Of a DNA stretch of 64,000 bases, positions 50,301-63,200 are shown piece after piece. A model generated the notes under the pieces. The model made no database searches and had not been told where the DNA came from. It saw nothing but the letters and a program-made list of their open reading frames with translations. A program made the position numbers and the translations under genes. The stretch is from Moringa oleifera (lineage: Eukaryota; Streptophyta; Magnoliopsida; Brassicales; Moringaceae). Each line of letters opens with the position of its first letter. Position 1 is the first letter of the stretch. The stretch covers positions 1,838,501 through 1,902,500 of the forward strand of contig JAJFZO010000583.1 in the NCBI GenBank assembly GCA_021397835.1, in the 5' to 3' direction.

Positions 50301-52555
50301 GAAATATAATTACTTATGTATTAGAAAATAAGCTATAATGATTTGTATAATATGTGGTTACCTTGTGATTTCTGCTTAGATGATGACAACAATACAGGAA
50401 GATTGCATAGTAATTGTTCCACTAAGAAGAAAACTCATTAAGCTTCCTTGAAAGGTCATACCTTATTTGATATGTTGGGGCATTGAAGAGACAAATTGAG
50501 TTCTAGGCACCCAATCGATCGGTCAGAGGGCTTAGCATAAGGTTAATATGGTAAATGTTTGGTTTTGTATTTAAACTCTTGAAACATACATATTAAACTG
50601 TTTGCACATTTGTATGATTATTAATACCTTGTAATGTTAGTAATTACTATTAGCTATTGTGCATGTTTGACCTTTAAAAGCTTACTTAGGTTACTTCCAA
50701 TGAATGTAGCCTTATGATAGAGGTTAGATATTTGATTGATAAGGTAACCTTGGTCCACCAGATGATGACATTCCTTATGAGTTCATTCCTAAGAAAAGAA
50801 AACTTCTACAATAGAAGAATGAATGAATTTGTTTCAAAAAATTTTGCGCTGAACATGTTTGGGTGTTATTAATTTATTATTGTAAAACATGATTTTTTCT
50901 TTATTGCAGGGGTAATTGTAGAATATTCTATATACAATTCATAAAAATGCTCATGAACAATATTCAAATGAATTTCATTGAGAGAGATATCGAATAGATC
51001 CGTAAATCAATTATAATAAAAACATATACTAATTTAGAAAATTGTTAATATTTTGAATTAGTGAATAGTTAGTGTGAATTTTTTTAATTATATATATAAA
51101 GATTAGCTTGATAATTTTCTAAGAAATGCTAGTTTGTGTAGTCTTAAAAATTGGTAATTGATTTGATGTATTGTAAAGCCTCACAAAGTGTGAATAGTTG
51201 GTTTTATATTTGTTAGTGTCATTCTTTATTTTAGTGAAATAAAAACTTAGTGGTAATTTTGTTCATGACATTGATGTTGACAATGATTGTTAGTGTTATC
51301 GTTTAACTATTTTGTTAAAATAAGGTCTTGGTGGTGATTTAGGTCAAGTCATTACTTTATGGATTAAGTTACTATAACGGTACAATAACTGTGTTAATAA
51401 ATAATCATAAAACATTATTTACTAGGTTAATTAATTATGATAGACGTGTAATAAATTATGGTATTACAATATGTTATCATAACATTGTTAAAATAATTTC
51501 ATTGTTATTACATGTTCTCCGTTCAAGTTGATACATTAATGCCATTATAAAATAATTATCTAGCATAATCCAGATGACAAGTCTAAAAAATAATGGGCCA
51601 CATTTCAAACGCTAACCTATTGAGTTTCTAGGGCACATTTTGTCTATCATTTTTAATAGGCATAGTAAGTTTAAACAAGTCACCAATTACGATCAACAAC
51701 CATATAGTTATGACACTTACGTTAATGCATAACCTACATAAATGAGTTTGTTGCAATGGATACTGTTGTAAATTCGATTGATTGTGAATTTGGGCATGTC
51801 AAATGATTATGCCTATATTATTCGCATCAAGGCACTTTCTCTACCTGATTCTCTCCTTAGCTAATGAAATCATTCTTTTCCTTCTTTGACCCGATAACTG
51901 TCCATTATTTAGGTTAATACAATGCTGTCTTTGATGTGGTCAAGAACCATCCAATCATAATTTTCACCAATGGACATGATTGGCTTTGAGTAAGTAGTGA
52001 CAAGAAGATTTTATTTGTTATAATCCATGTACAAAGACACAAAGTCAATGTTCTTCTCCCTACATGTTTAATATGTAAAAACACTAATTATGATGAAAGT
52101 TATAACGATGGTACTGCATACGGTTGTTTAAATAGAAATTCACTTTATTAACACATTAAAACATTGTACATAATGTTGATTCACTATGACAATGTATTAT
52201 GTCATTATAACATAAATGCAATCATGATAAATTCAAAAGAAAGTCCTTTTTCAAACCAATGCCAAAGCGTGTGCGTAAGATAAAATATCGATGTCAAACT
52301 TGTGATAAGTGCACATACGATTGCTTCTTAAAATCCTTTTTCATGATATATAAATGACAAGAGTGCAATTTTGCCAACTCAGACATCAACTACTCAAACT
52401 TACTCAATCAATAAGCTCTAGCAACTTTATGAAAAAAGTTTGGATATATTTTTTTATTTTGTGTATATTTTTGATATTCTGTATCATGTACCATGCCACG
52501 TTTCATGGACAGTATTAAGGAACACTATAGCTAATGCATTAGCTATGTTGGAGTT
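47341..52555. other. AT-rich transposon-derived region
   Basis: No intact gene is seen. Degenerate recurring words such as ATAATAACTTATATAACATG appear at about 50170-50350 and 51300-51500. As the minus-strand Mutator-like relic starts its core at 52.9 kb and reads leftward, part of this stretch is probably its decayed 3' region. I could not identify the terminal repeats. Confidence 0.4.
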
Positions 52556-52559
52556 CGAT

Positions 52560-53760
52560 CAAATAGAAAAATCAATCCCTCGACAACACCAATTGTATTT
52601 CTAAATTGATTCAATAACCACACCCAAAAATTTACATTCTTAAAATCTTCATATTTGAAAGATAAATAGTATAGTTGCTTATTTCCATTATTTCAAGCCG
52701 CTACAAATATTACACTATTAAACTTTTCTTTAAAATGAGTACCATTAATAGCGATGATAAGCCAAATAACTGCGTAAAATCTTTTAAATGATTGACCCAA
52801 TGTCATAAAAATACACCTAAAATAACCACTTTCATTGGTTTTGATTTCAGTAACTGTACTTGGATTGTTATGTTCCTGCATATAGTAGTAAGAAGGTAGT
52901 TATTTATATGACTAGATTAGGTTCCAATGTCAAAGCCAAAGCACGCTCTTTTATCTTTTATGCCTTATTGTATGGTATCTAAATTTTATACATCTCTTTC
53001 ATATCACCAACTATATTTTTTGGGGATAAAAAAAGATAGGGTCCTCTATAAATTATTAAGGCTAAAATTGATTATTGTTCTTATACAGTTTGAACTATCT
53101 ATGAGATATTAGGAATCAAAATTTGAATATTTGTAGACAAAGAATAAAAAGACTTTTTATGATGTAATCATTAACACATAACTTTTGAGTAATTACTTCT
53201 CTAATAATTACTGCACTAGCTTATTGGTTTTTTAGATAAACTTTCTCTAACATGCATGTGTGCTTTAGATTACACCTTCTTATTTGAAAGAACCCTTCTT
53301 TTTGTATTTTAACTATTTGCACTTTCCATTCACACATAAATTCTCTTTACAATCGAGTTATTGATAGGACTCGATTGTGTTCCCGAATGTCAAAGTTAAA
53401 GCATTTTCTTTTCACCTTCTATACCTTGTTATATAATATTTAGATTTCATACATCTTCTTCGTGTCACCAACTATTGGACTTTTCACTCACGCATAAATT
53501 CTTTATAAACCATTATAAACACTAACTTGTTGAACTTTATTACCCTAAACTCGAAATATTTTAATAATACATACAAACCAAGTTTATGTTTCAACTCTTT
53601 TTTGCTAGGAAGAATTTTTCTCTCCTTATAGTGTGTGCATCATCAATTACTTCTAGGGAAAATACCTCATCAATGGAATAATTTTCTACCCTCAAGATAA
53701 GAGTATATAATTTAAACTTCGTTTGAATCTACCACACTCATTGTTTGCAACGTCACCAGA
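52560..53760 (-). pseudogene. Mutator-like (MULE) transposase relic, minus strand
   Basis: Read on the minus strand, an N-terminal part near 53640-53540 has IDDAHTIRREKFFLAKK, then after a frameshift KHKLGLYVLLKYFEFRV. Further on, at 52870-52680, comes the transposase core with GQSFKRFYAVIWLIIAIN followed by GTHFKEKFNSVIFVAA. By family knowledge the IDGTH.K word marks the first catalytic Asp of the MULE DDE domain. Here IAINGTHFKEKF has Asn in that place, so activity is lost even apart from the stops. A related N-terminal part lies at 59.3-59.5 kb on the other strand. Confidence 0.7.
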
Positions 53761-55925
53761 ATGATGCAATGGCCTTGCATGGGCAAAATTGGATATTGAA
53801 GTATAAATGGGTTTGTTTTCAATTTATGCATAAGTATTTCATGGTACTTCTTTTTCATAGTGGCTAATATAAGCTACCTTTGCCTGCCTCATCACAAAAT
53901 CTTTTGAATTTAATGTTATAAATATATTGTATTCATATTAAAAAGGTCAACATGTCTCATTGCTGTCAGTATGGGATATGCATCAATAAGCTATTGTTGG
54001 CACTATGTCATCAACATAATTGGTAAATCCATCATTTTTATGTGCATCTTACTCTGTATTCTTTAGCAAGAATGTGCAAATGAACCTCGTAATATTATAG
54101 ATTGATACCCTTGCTTATAGTTTGTTGTCATCAACTAAAGCAAGGTGCAACTCTATGTCATAATTAGTACATTCCTATTCAAGATTTATTTAACATACTT
54201 AACCAATTGATTGTATATGCAGTGCTTCTAAACTGCCACTTCTATGTTTTTCATAGCATTACTAACAAATTGATAATTGAAGTCCTTGTCAACTCATTTT
54301 TCATTGAAGAATACTATTACTCAAAACTCATTGATATCTTGTATCATAATTAAGATACTCCTTACTCATAAAGTGATAACTTATATAAAATATATGCTCT
54401 TTTAAAGTAATAACTTGTTATGAGTACCAACATCAAACTACCATATTATATTTAGTCACTAATGTTTGCATTAAGTCACTGTTAGTAATTCTTACACCTT
54501 AATGACCTCACATTATAGCAATTTACTATCATTAAAAATGTCAACATATAACTAAGGATTTGCAAATATTAATACCAAATTTTTTTTTTACACTTACTCA
54601 ATGATAATTTATAATCGTTAATAATAATACGTTAATTTATTATAATAAGTTACTTCCAATATCAAATGCTAAAGTATGAAGTATTCTGATTCTCTAGCTT
54701 AGGTTAACCAGAAAAGATAAAAAAGATGAGAAAGAAGAAAGAGAAATGTGAAGGAAAAGAAAAAAAGAGTGATACAATAAGTATTTTACTGTAAGAGAGA
54801 AAAGAAAATTTGAATTATGCTTATCTTGTCTCATTAAATGTAATATAACCTAATAGTAATAAAAATACTACAAAGATATAAATTATTAATTTTGAGCATT
54901 TTTGAAATGAGAAATTTTTTTTTAAAGCCATTTGTGGCAATTACCTCAAAACTATATACTGATCTTCTTTCTTAATTTAAATTTTAAACTTTTACTTTAA
55001 ATTCAATTTTATCTTCAAAAATTTTAAAATTTTTTATATTAATTTGAAAATTAAAAAAGACAATGTTTATTGAAAAAAATAGAAACTATATATAATTTTA
55101 AAAATTCTATTTTCTTATTTTTATTATTTTTCTTGAATTACCAATCATATAATTTATAAAATTTTGAAGATAAAATGTAATTTGATCAAATTAAAAATTA
55201 AATTAATTGAAATAATAATTTTACATTAAATACAAGTTTAATGTACATATTATAAATTTTAAATCTTTGATAAACTTGCAAATGGATCATTAGCCTTAAG
55301 AAATTTTACATAAACTTGCAAATGAGTCATTAGCCTAAAGAAATTCTTTTAGTAGAAACTCTTCTTGGCATTTAGATCCATGTACAAGTACTTATGATAG
55401 AGCAAGTTAATTGAGCACAAGTTCATTAATCAAACTTCAGAAGCAACTATGTCTTTGGTTGAGTAGCCACAAAAATTAATATTTCAATAAATTATTTGTT
55501 TCTTGTAGCAATGGTTCTCACTTGTTAGTATCTTGGTTTAGTTTCCCTTAAAGAATTTACAAATTTGAAATTATTGTTTATCTTACTTTAATACATATTT
55601 GACATCATTTAATTTGTGTTTATTAAAGTTATTTAAGATGATTTTTTTTTTAAAAAAAATAGTTGATATGTTCCAGATATCATTAGTTTTGAAATTATTT
55701 GCTTAAACTTTAATATTTAAGAAAAAATTTTGTCTATAACTAAAAAATTAATTTGAAATGGTTCAAAAAAATTAGCTCGATGCATGTTAGGCATCATTAA
55801 TTTGAAATTATTTTGATATAGCCCATGTGCATGAAGTAGTTTGGTCATGTAGTGGCTAGACTTGATCAACTTAATAATGAGCTCCTTTGTTTGATGTTTA
55901 TGGAGAGTTAAATTAGTTCTAAGTT
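53761..55925. other. AT-rich region between transposon relics
   Basis: No gene is recognised. The left part probably belongs to the 5' end of the minus-strand MULE relic. Near 55260-55340, two similar words (AAACTTGCAAATG.ATCATTAG) form a local direct duplication of about 45 bp. Confidence 0.4.
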
Positions 55926-56650
55926 GTTAGTTACAAAATAGTTGGTGATATTATCTCCATAGTTCATTTAGTGATAAAAAGTGTCCTCCATCTTTTTATT
56001 TGTTAGTTGTTTTATGCTGGCTTATAAAAAGCTAGATAAGTAAAACATTGAATATTAAAATCCAAAGACTCTTCTCATTTTCTTTCTTTATATTCTCATT
56101 ATTTATTTATTTTTTGTTCTTATTAATTTGGTATATAGCCATTGACAAAGGGTATAAAAGGCAAAACTAGTGAAGAATTTTATGATGACATTATAGAAAT
56201 TCTTAACCAACATGGACGACATCGTTGATAACTTTAATATAGTCAATGCAACATTGCAAGTTGTCATGACAGAGCTTCAAGGGTTATGTCTCAAACACAA
56301 CCAGCAAGAAGAAGTGTACACATTCATGCCACGTGAAACTTCCAACAATTATAGGGCAAAGCTCCCACTACTTAACATCAATAATGCGGATTATAGCCAT
56401 CTTAAACAGTAATTCGCACAATTTGGAGGAAAAGATCCCTCATGTTGGATTTATAAGGCAAAATAACATATTGACTTTAAGAGAACTCCAACGGCTTAAC
56501 AGGTATAATTGGCTTCCTTTTATTCAGATGGTATTGCCTTATAATAAAAGTATGGCTAACTAAATTCAAAGGACTAAAGTCTTATTACTAGTTTGGCTTG
56601 AGTAAATATGAAAACCCTTTAGGAGCTCTCATTCACATCAAACAAGTGAC
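55926..56650 (+). pseudogene. LTR end plus gag relic of a gypsy-like retrotransposon
   Basis: TTGGTATATAGCCATTGAC at about 56128-56146 closely resembles a plant tRNA-Met primer site. It is preceded by an LTR-like end whose start may be TGTTAGTTAC near 55926. Downstream, at 56212-56600, a broken frame carries Gag-like words: RAKLPLLNINNADYSHLKQ, then in the next frame FAQFGGKDPSCWIYKAK. Nothing of pol follows, so the copy is truncated. Confidence 0.6.
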
Positions 56651-56659
56651 CACAATTAT

Positions 56660-57300
56660 AGTATACTAAGAAAGGTTATCCCACCAATACTACAAGAAAA
56701 TATTATCCCACCAACATTACAAGAAAAACGTTTTTCTTTATGGTTAAAAAAAAAATCATTCTTCATAGTTATAAAAGCGTGAAGAGTGAGAATATGAATA
56801 TAAAGGAAGGGAAGAGGATATTTTCTTTATAGGTTTTGAACTATCATAAATGGTACATTTTTTCACGGCTCATTGAAAGTTTTCTTAACTTTTCTTTAAA
56901 ATTTTTCTTCACACTTAGTTACAACATTTCTTCATAATTATTGAACTGTAAGAAAGGTATTTTATGGTTAAAAATATTTTTTTATTTTCTAAATGATTTT
57001 TTATTAAATTTTTTCTATGATGATTAAAAAATTATTTATAAATTATTTAAATATTATTTTAAATAATATTTTATTTTTATATAATAATTTTTATTTAATT
57101 TTTTAATAATTTGAAAATCAATCTCTCTTTACAATTCTTTAAGAACTACAAAGAAACATATATCAAATATTTATTTATATAATTATATCTATTATTTATT
57201 TGTTAATTTGTTTTATAAATTTTTTATTCACAATTTTCTTTTAACTGTGGACAAAGATTTTTTAAAAATAATTTTATATAAAATAATAATTTCATAAATA
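56660..57300 (+). mobile_element. CACTA-like terminal motifs and AT-rich body
   Basis: ACTACAAGAAAA (56689-56700) and ATTACAAGAAAAACG (56716-56730) resemble the CACTACAAGAAAA ends of plant CACTA transposons. They sit in a 27 bp tandem duplication that begins TTATCCCACCAA. The AT-rich DNA to the right has words like TTCTTCATAGTTATAA and TCTTCACACTTAGTTA, as in subterminal repeats. The opposite end was not found and there is no transposase. Confidence 0.35.
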
Positions 57301-58258
57301 AAAATCAAGATACATATCAATAAAAGTTAATTAGCTAAATGACGAAATTAGTGCAAAAAAGTTTTCTCACCATAAAACTAACTTAATATTATTAAGTCAC
57401 ATAAGTTTAGTCTTTTATTTCTTCATTGTGAGGATTATGTGACCTTTTCTTTTTGGTTGTAAAGGTCATTATACCCTCAATCATAACTAAGGATAAGATA
57501 TCATTGTACTACGCTGTTACTCAAGTAATAGCACATCTATTATCTTTTTTTTTCTGTTGGCCATTAAAGTCTTGCAAACTCATTTTCTTTTCTCTAAGTT
57601 GCTTCCCCACCAAGTATGTGAGAATAACCTCATTATGCCACCTCACCTCTCAGATTTCTTTATAAATTAATTAAGTTTTGACATTATTAATGATGATTCA
57701 CATGATTTCACATTATATAAGGTGGTTTCCATGTTTTAAGATGTGGTGTTTGATGAGGCAGATGATCAACACAATGAAGAATGTGTAATGAGACTATGCA
57801 AATTCCTTAAAATTTTTGTCTAAACATATAGTAAATGGTTCATCACTTTTTGTCCACTTTTTTTCTTCCTATAATTTTTAGATTTGTTTGAAGTTTATTT
57901 TTTTGCTAATGTGTGTGTTCATGTGCAAGAAATGAAAACCCTTGATATATTTTCTAGGGTGGATGAGTTTATTTTCTATGTGTGTTCTTCTAAATCCCAT
58001 TGTGTCATCTTTGGGTTCTTTGTTGAACCCACGTTAGGGGTTTGTTTTTATTTTTTTTATTTTGTTAAGATTTAATATTATATGAATATACAATAACTTT
58101 TAAAAACAAAATATGCAGATGCATTTTGGTTTTGTGTATGTTTGGTTAGTCATTTTAACGGACAAAAGTGAGTTATGTATGATGATAATGAATTTTTATG
58201 GATCAACCTACTATCTGTTTAGCAAATATCATAGTTGCCTATTTTGACTAATTTGAAC
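57301..58258. other. AT-rich region, no gene seen
   Basis: Short frames at 57453-57665 and 57884-58075 have no recognisable motif and no splice partners. The stretch may be the decayed 5' part of the plus-strand MULE relic. Confidence 0.4.
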
Positions 58259-58362
58259 ACATTTCTCTAGTAATGTTATATCATTGAGTCTAATTAGCAT
58301 AATGTGAAAAACATTTATCTAGCAATGTTATATTGTTTAGTCTAATTAATATAATATGAAAA
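58259..58362. repeat. 52 bp tandem duplication
   Basis: Two adjacent 52 bp units, 58259-58310 and 58311-58362, each begin ACATTT.TCTAG.AATGTTATAT and end AATATGAAAA or AATGTGAAAA. They lie just upstream of the plus-strand MULE relic. Confidence 0.75.
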
Positions 58363-58580
58363 ATATTGATAGTGACTTTTTATGAGGTATAGTTAAGTAG
58401 TATGTGGTGTTAGTGAATTGTCGTATTATTATAATGATTTGACACAGTAGCAATAGTATAATGTATGCAAAGTGGTTATTGAGGCTATTACCGTGTTAAC
58501 GAGCCTTATTTTAATCATATGATATAGAATGGGTGATGATATTCGAGTGATGGTGTTATTCAACAAAAAATTGAACTAAG

Positions 58581-59720
58581 ATGGTTCAAAATGCATATAT
58601 TCTGGCAACAATGTCCAAAAACAAAGGGGTGTTGATCCTAAAGAGCTGCACTTACAAGAAGTTATTAGAGAACGTGAAATCAGTTCTAAATACTAATTGT
58701 GTGAACTATGAAATCGAGTTAGATATTTTTATTAAAATTGATGAAGTCAAGCTAGGGGCGAAGGTAACAAATGATAATGACGTCAAATTCTTGTTACATG
58801 ACCATATGACAAGTTTTTCAAGGGTTATTTATTCCATTGTTTTAAAGGTCATAGTAAAAGATGCAAAAGTATAAGCACATACACATAATGATTAAAGATG
58901 CATTATTCTAGATGAAGATGTACTACCAAAGAGGGATAGTCAACCGATATCCGATCATGTTGGTGATAGACAAAGGATGATTTAGTACTAAAGAGAGTTG
59001 TTGACGCCATATCAATGAGTGCCAGCATAAATGAAGAAACTATACTACTTAATATAACTGATCAATTTAACTTTCAAGGTGGCAGCAACGAGGTAGACTC
59101 TTTTTTTTTCGATGATTATAATATGACTGACATGAATATTCATGATATAGAATTTGAAAGACGTGAAAGCAACTAGGAAAGACAAAGAGCATATGCTGAC
59201 TAATACTAGTAGTGAGATTACGAATGAACTAGATCATGTGAGGACCTTTAATCTTAACCATGGTAGGCCATTAGATCCTTTAGACAAGAATGTTATGAAC
59301 ATTAAGGTTGAGAAATATCTAAATGATATTGAGATATGTCATCTTATACTAGATGCAAAAATATTTTTAGTTGGGAAGTAAGTGTCTTAAAAATAGTTGA
59401 TCCTGCACACACTTTCAACAGCAGTAAATTTTTTCTTGTTAAGGATTTGAAATGTGCACCTGGGTTGTATGCATTGTCTAAAACTTTTGAGTTCAAAGTG
59501 TTGAAGTCCAACAATTTTTATTTCTAGTTCTATGCAAGGAATACGTGTGTGAATAGAATGTATGTGCAATGAAAACATAGCATGGATTATTCTTTCAGAT
59601 AAAAAGCTTCGACTTGCATGCTACACTTACTAGGAAGGTAATTGCTCAAAAGTTGTGTGTGAATGATCGCATTAGAAAACTTAAAGATATAGTAAGTCAC
59701 ATAAAATATATATTTAGAAT
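58581..59720 (+). pseudogene. Mutator-like (MULE) N-terminal relic, plus strand
   Basis: The first open frame (58581-58874) resembles the N-terminal region of plant MULE proteins, with YKKLLENVKSVL and NDNDVKFLLHDHM. A later piece at 59336-59527 reads IVDPAHTFNSSKFFLVKDLK and YALSKTFEFKVLKSN, matching the minus-strand relic at 53.5-53.6 kb. Frames are broken, and the DDE core expected to the right is absent before the zinc-ribbon gene begins, so the copy is truncated. Confidence 0.65.
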
Positions 59721-60262
59721 TCAAATACTATACAACAAGACATTGAAAGCTAAAGAGCATGCATTGACTTGAACCTATGAAAACCTCGTTGAGTCATATC
59801 AATAACTCTTTTCTTGTTGCTATAGACCAATCTAATTACTAAAATTAAGATTAAAATTGACAATGGTAAATATTTTAAATTCTTTTTCATAACATCAAAT
59901 CAATCATTTCAAAAATTTCATGTAAACATTTGCTCAATCACTGCCATTTGCTCATACAACAAAAGCCAGAGGAAAAGACGCCAATTGAAGGGTAAAATCC
60001 AGTGGTAAGGATCATCCAATCATTTAAAGTTGCAGTGTTATATCAATTCATAAGAGATGCATCTTCAAGACCCTTAACAATGAAAGTGAGGACCGGCTGC
60101 CCAGGCCCCAGGGCAATCAGAAATATATCATTCCTCCCTTATGACCTACTGCAGTTCTGGATCTGACCAAAACACCATCTAGTAGTGTGTGAACTACATA
60201 GATTACACTTAGTACCATCTAAAATCCTAAGACATGTTACATTACACCACACAAACTTGCCC
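59721..60262. other. 3' flank of the zinc-ribbon gene
   Basis: This should hold the 3' untranslated region of the minus-strand gene ending at 60263. No other feature is recognised. Confidence 0.45.
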
Positions 60263-63200
60263 CTAATCGAACTGCTGTCTAAGCTGCATCTCTGTTTCGC
60301 TTTTCCAGGTAGCATGAGATGACTGGCCTTTCATCCTCTTGCTCTTCTCTTTCTCTTTTATAGTTGACCCCTTCTTCTTGGCTTCATTGCTCGGGTCTAC
60401 AGCAGGGCGATCACCACATACTGGGCAGATCATTCCTCGAGCATTGGAAAAGGATTTGGGTATCCCACATTGTAAACACATCCTGTAACAGAAGATAATC
60501 AGCAAGAAAGCAGACCTGTGAGCAACACGCACACGAACTCTAGTGATAAAGAGAGGCAGAACAATGAAAGATTAGACCCAGAAACTGTGATTAGCATTGC
60601 TCCTCCAGTGAGACATTGAGGAGCAGTTAAAATTGGCATGGCCACCCAGTTTTCGGTCGATAAACAACTGGCCAAGGAAACTACATATTTTTAGTTATTG
60701 AAGAGTCTTGACAAAGTTACTGGCTATTCATTGGATTGAGCATAATAGGGAAGCTACTGGCTCCTACTGAGAACAAGGAAAAACAGTTGGTTAGGATCTT
60801 TGTTACCATTGTGGAGCAGAAGAACCAGAATTACATGCTCTTCCCCTCACCAGATTTCTTCACAAAGTTAGCTAATGGTTGAGCCATGGGAGAAAATTCT
60901 AAATCAAATGAATGAAAGAAGATAGGGAAAGACCCTTGCACATTGCCAAGCAGGACTAATCTTTGTGCAGATAGCGAAGTGAAACAAACTGGTGAGAAGT
61001 CAAAATAGGGCCAGAACCATCATTACTAACCGCCCTCATGGTAGCCACGCAACAAAGAGACTGTCTGTGCACTGTCCTAGGGTTGACTCGTTAGAAGATC
61101 TTTAGTTCCCATATAACCAAGCCCAGGAATCCTTTCTGTTTAGGTTTAACTACCTCGGGCATCATTATTCTGCTGTGAAGTCAGTCTTAGTGGCTTTTAA
61201 TATTCCTGCTACCAATTGTATGAATCCACTCGAAACCTAGAGACAAGAAAATCGTAAGGGAGCTGACAAAAAGCTCTATCAGAGCAAGAAAAGAATCTGC
61301 TGGCTATTCCTTCCTGATCAGGTTGAAATTAATAATGATAGCACATCAAAAGATCAGACAGGGGAAGCAGGACCCAGCAGTAAGTCCACATACTTGATGG
61401 TCATTAAATATATAGATAACAATTGTATGGCCCATCTATGAAGTTTCGACTCTCAAGCTAACAAAAGGGAAGTTCTCATTTCTTCAGATGGAATCGGACC
61501 CCAAGCACATGCACTATAAAAAGCATCACCAAAAGTCTGATCCAAACAGAAACCATAACCAAGAATATAAATGCTTGGTCAGAAAGATTGGAAAGCAGAA
61601 GCCTCATTGTATTTCTGTATTCTCCTCCTGCACCAAGTTCCATTTTCTGTCATCACTTTCAAAAGATTCTTCACCCTAGACCAACCAGTTGAATGTCTAT
61701 GCTGTACTCCTCTTTAACCATCCAGCCCATACTTCTTTTTCCCCTTATTGGGGGAGGTTGGAAAAGGGGTAATTGGTCGACGAGACCTCAAGAAAACCAG
61801 TTATTCTACAAATTTTCTAACCCAGCAGCAAATGTAAATAGGAAGCCAGAATAGACTCAGTGACCACGGGCTAAATTCAAGCTAAAAAGGACATGATGTA
61901 CCTCAGCAGCTCTGCAGCATCTTCAGCATTGGGATTAGTTGCAGTTGCCATGCGCTTGCCTTCACCTTGTGTATTGCTCAAAGCTGATGGTGTTGGAGGC
62001 TGAGTGCCTTCAATATCACTTCTAACTCGCTCACGGATTCCAACCAGCTGAGCTTTGGCCTCCATTACAGCACCTGATATCAAAAGAATCGAAACAAAAT
62101 GTTATATTAAGTGATAGGTCAATATAAACCAAATTTTAAGCATGGAAAAATTTTCAGAACTCTGATTGGGACATCTATTATTCCCAATAATAACTTACCC
62201 ATATACTTGTTATTTTCTACTTTACTTTAGATTTCCCTAGCATGAATCTTCTCAACTAGTCGCCTTTGAGATATCTTATCCAGTTCTAAGACTCACATGA
62301 ATGAAAAAAATTTTAAATATCCTTGAAGAGAAATCAAATATGATCCACAAAAAAATAAAAATAAAAATAAAAAATGAAAACCTTGCAAATGAAACTTTTT
62401 CATTATAATGCTTACCAAGATGGGTACCAATTACATGATAGTGAATTATTCGCACATAAAGGAAAGTTCTTAACACTATTGCATTGCAATCCAGCACTAC
62501 ATTAAAGAAATCATAAATATCAGGAAAAAGTCAAAATATTCCCATGATTCTCCTTTTGCTCATTCTATTGAATCCAACACTTACTTTTAAAGGTAACTTG
62601 AGGTATTGCTTTGTCATAAGGGCTAACAAATCAAAAAAAAAAAAAAAATCACAATGAAGTCTAAAAAGCAGCACGAGTTACACCCTCTAAGCTTTGTTCA
62701 GTTGGATTAGGGGATTACAATATAACCTCAAGCATGTGACAAGCACATATCAAGCATCTTCCTCAACTTTTATCCCCACAAATTTCCCTCCTCTCTTCAC
62801 CAGTGTCATAAAAATCCTTATCTTTCCAGCATAACTGTGTAAACAACAACAAATTTGAGACAAATACTTCATTTGGGTTGATTGCATAAAGGTTTCCCCA
62901 ATAACATGCTTTTCTAGCAACCTTAAAGTGACTTTAATAATATGTATGTTTCAACTTTTATCTTCTTTTTAATAAATAAAGATATTATTCACAAAAGCTC
63001 CAATGAGTTACCACCCAGGATCGACAAAAACTCAATAGTTCGATTACATCTTCCATATCTATACAAAAGACAACCTCCAACGAAAAGGATTAAGTTTGTG
63101 CGTGACCATCCATCCTTGACTACCAAAGCTCAATTTTTCCCATCATTGAAGGCTCTCTCATTCTGTTGCTTCCAAAGCAACCAGCAAATTAGCCAAAAAT

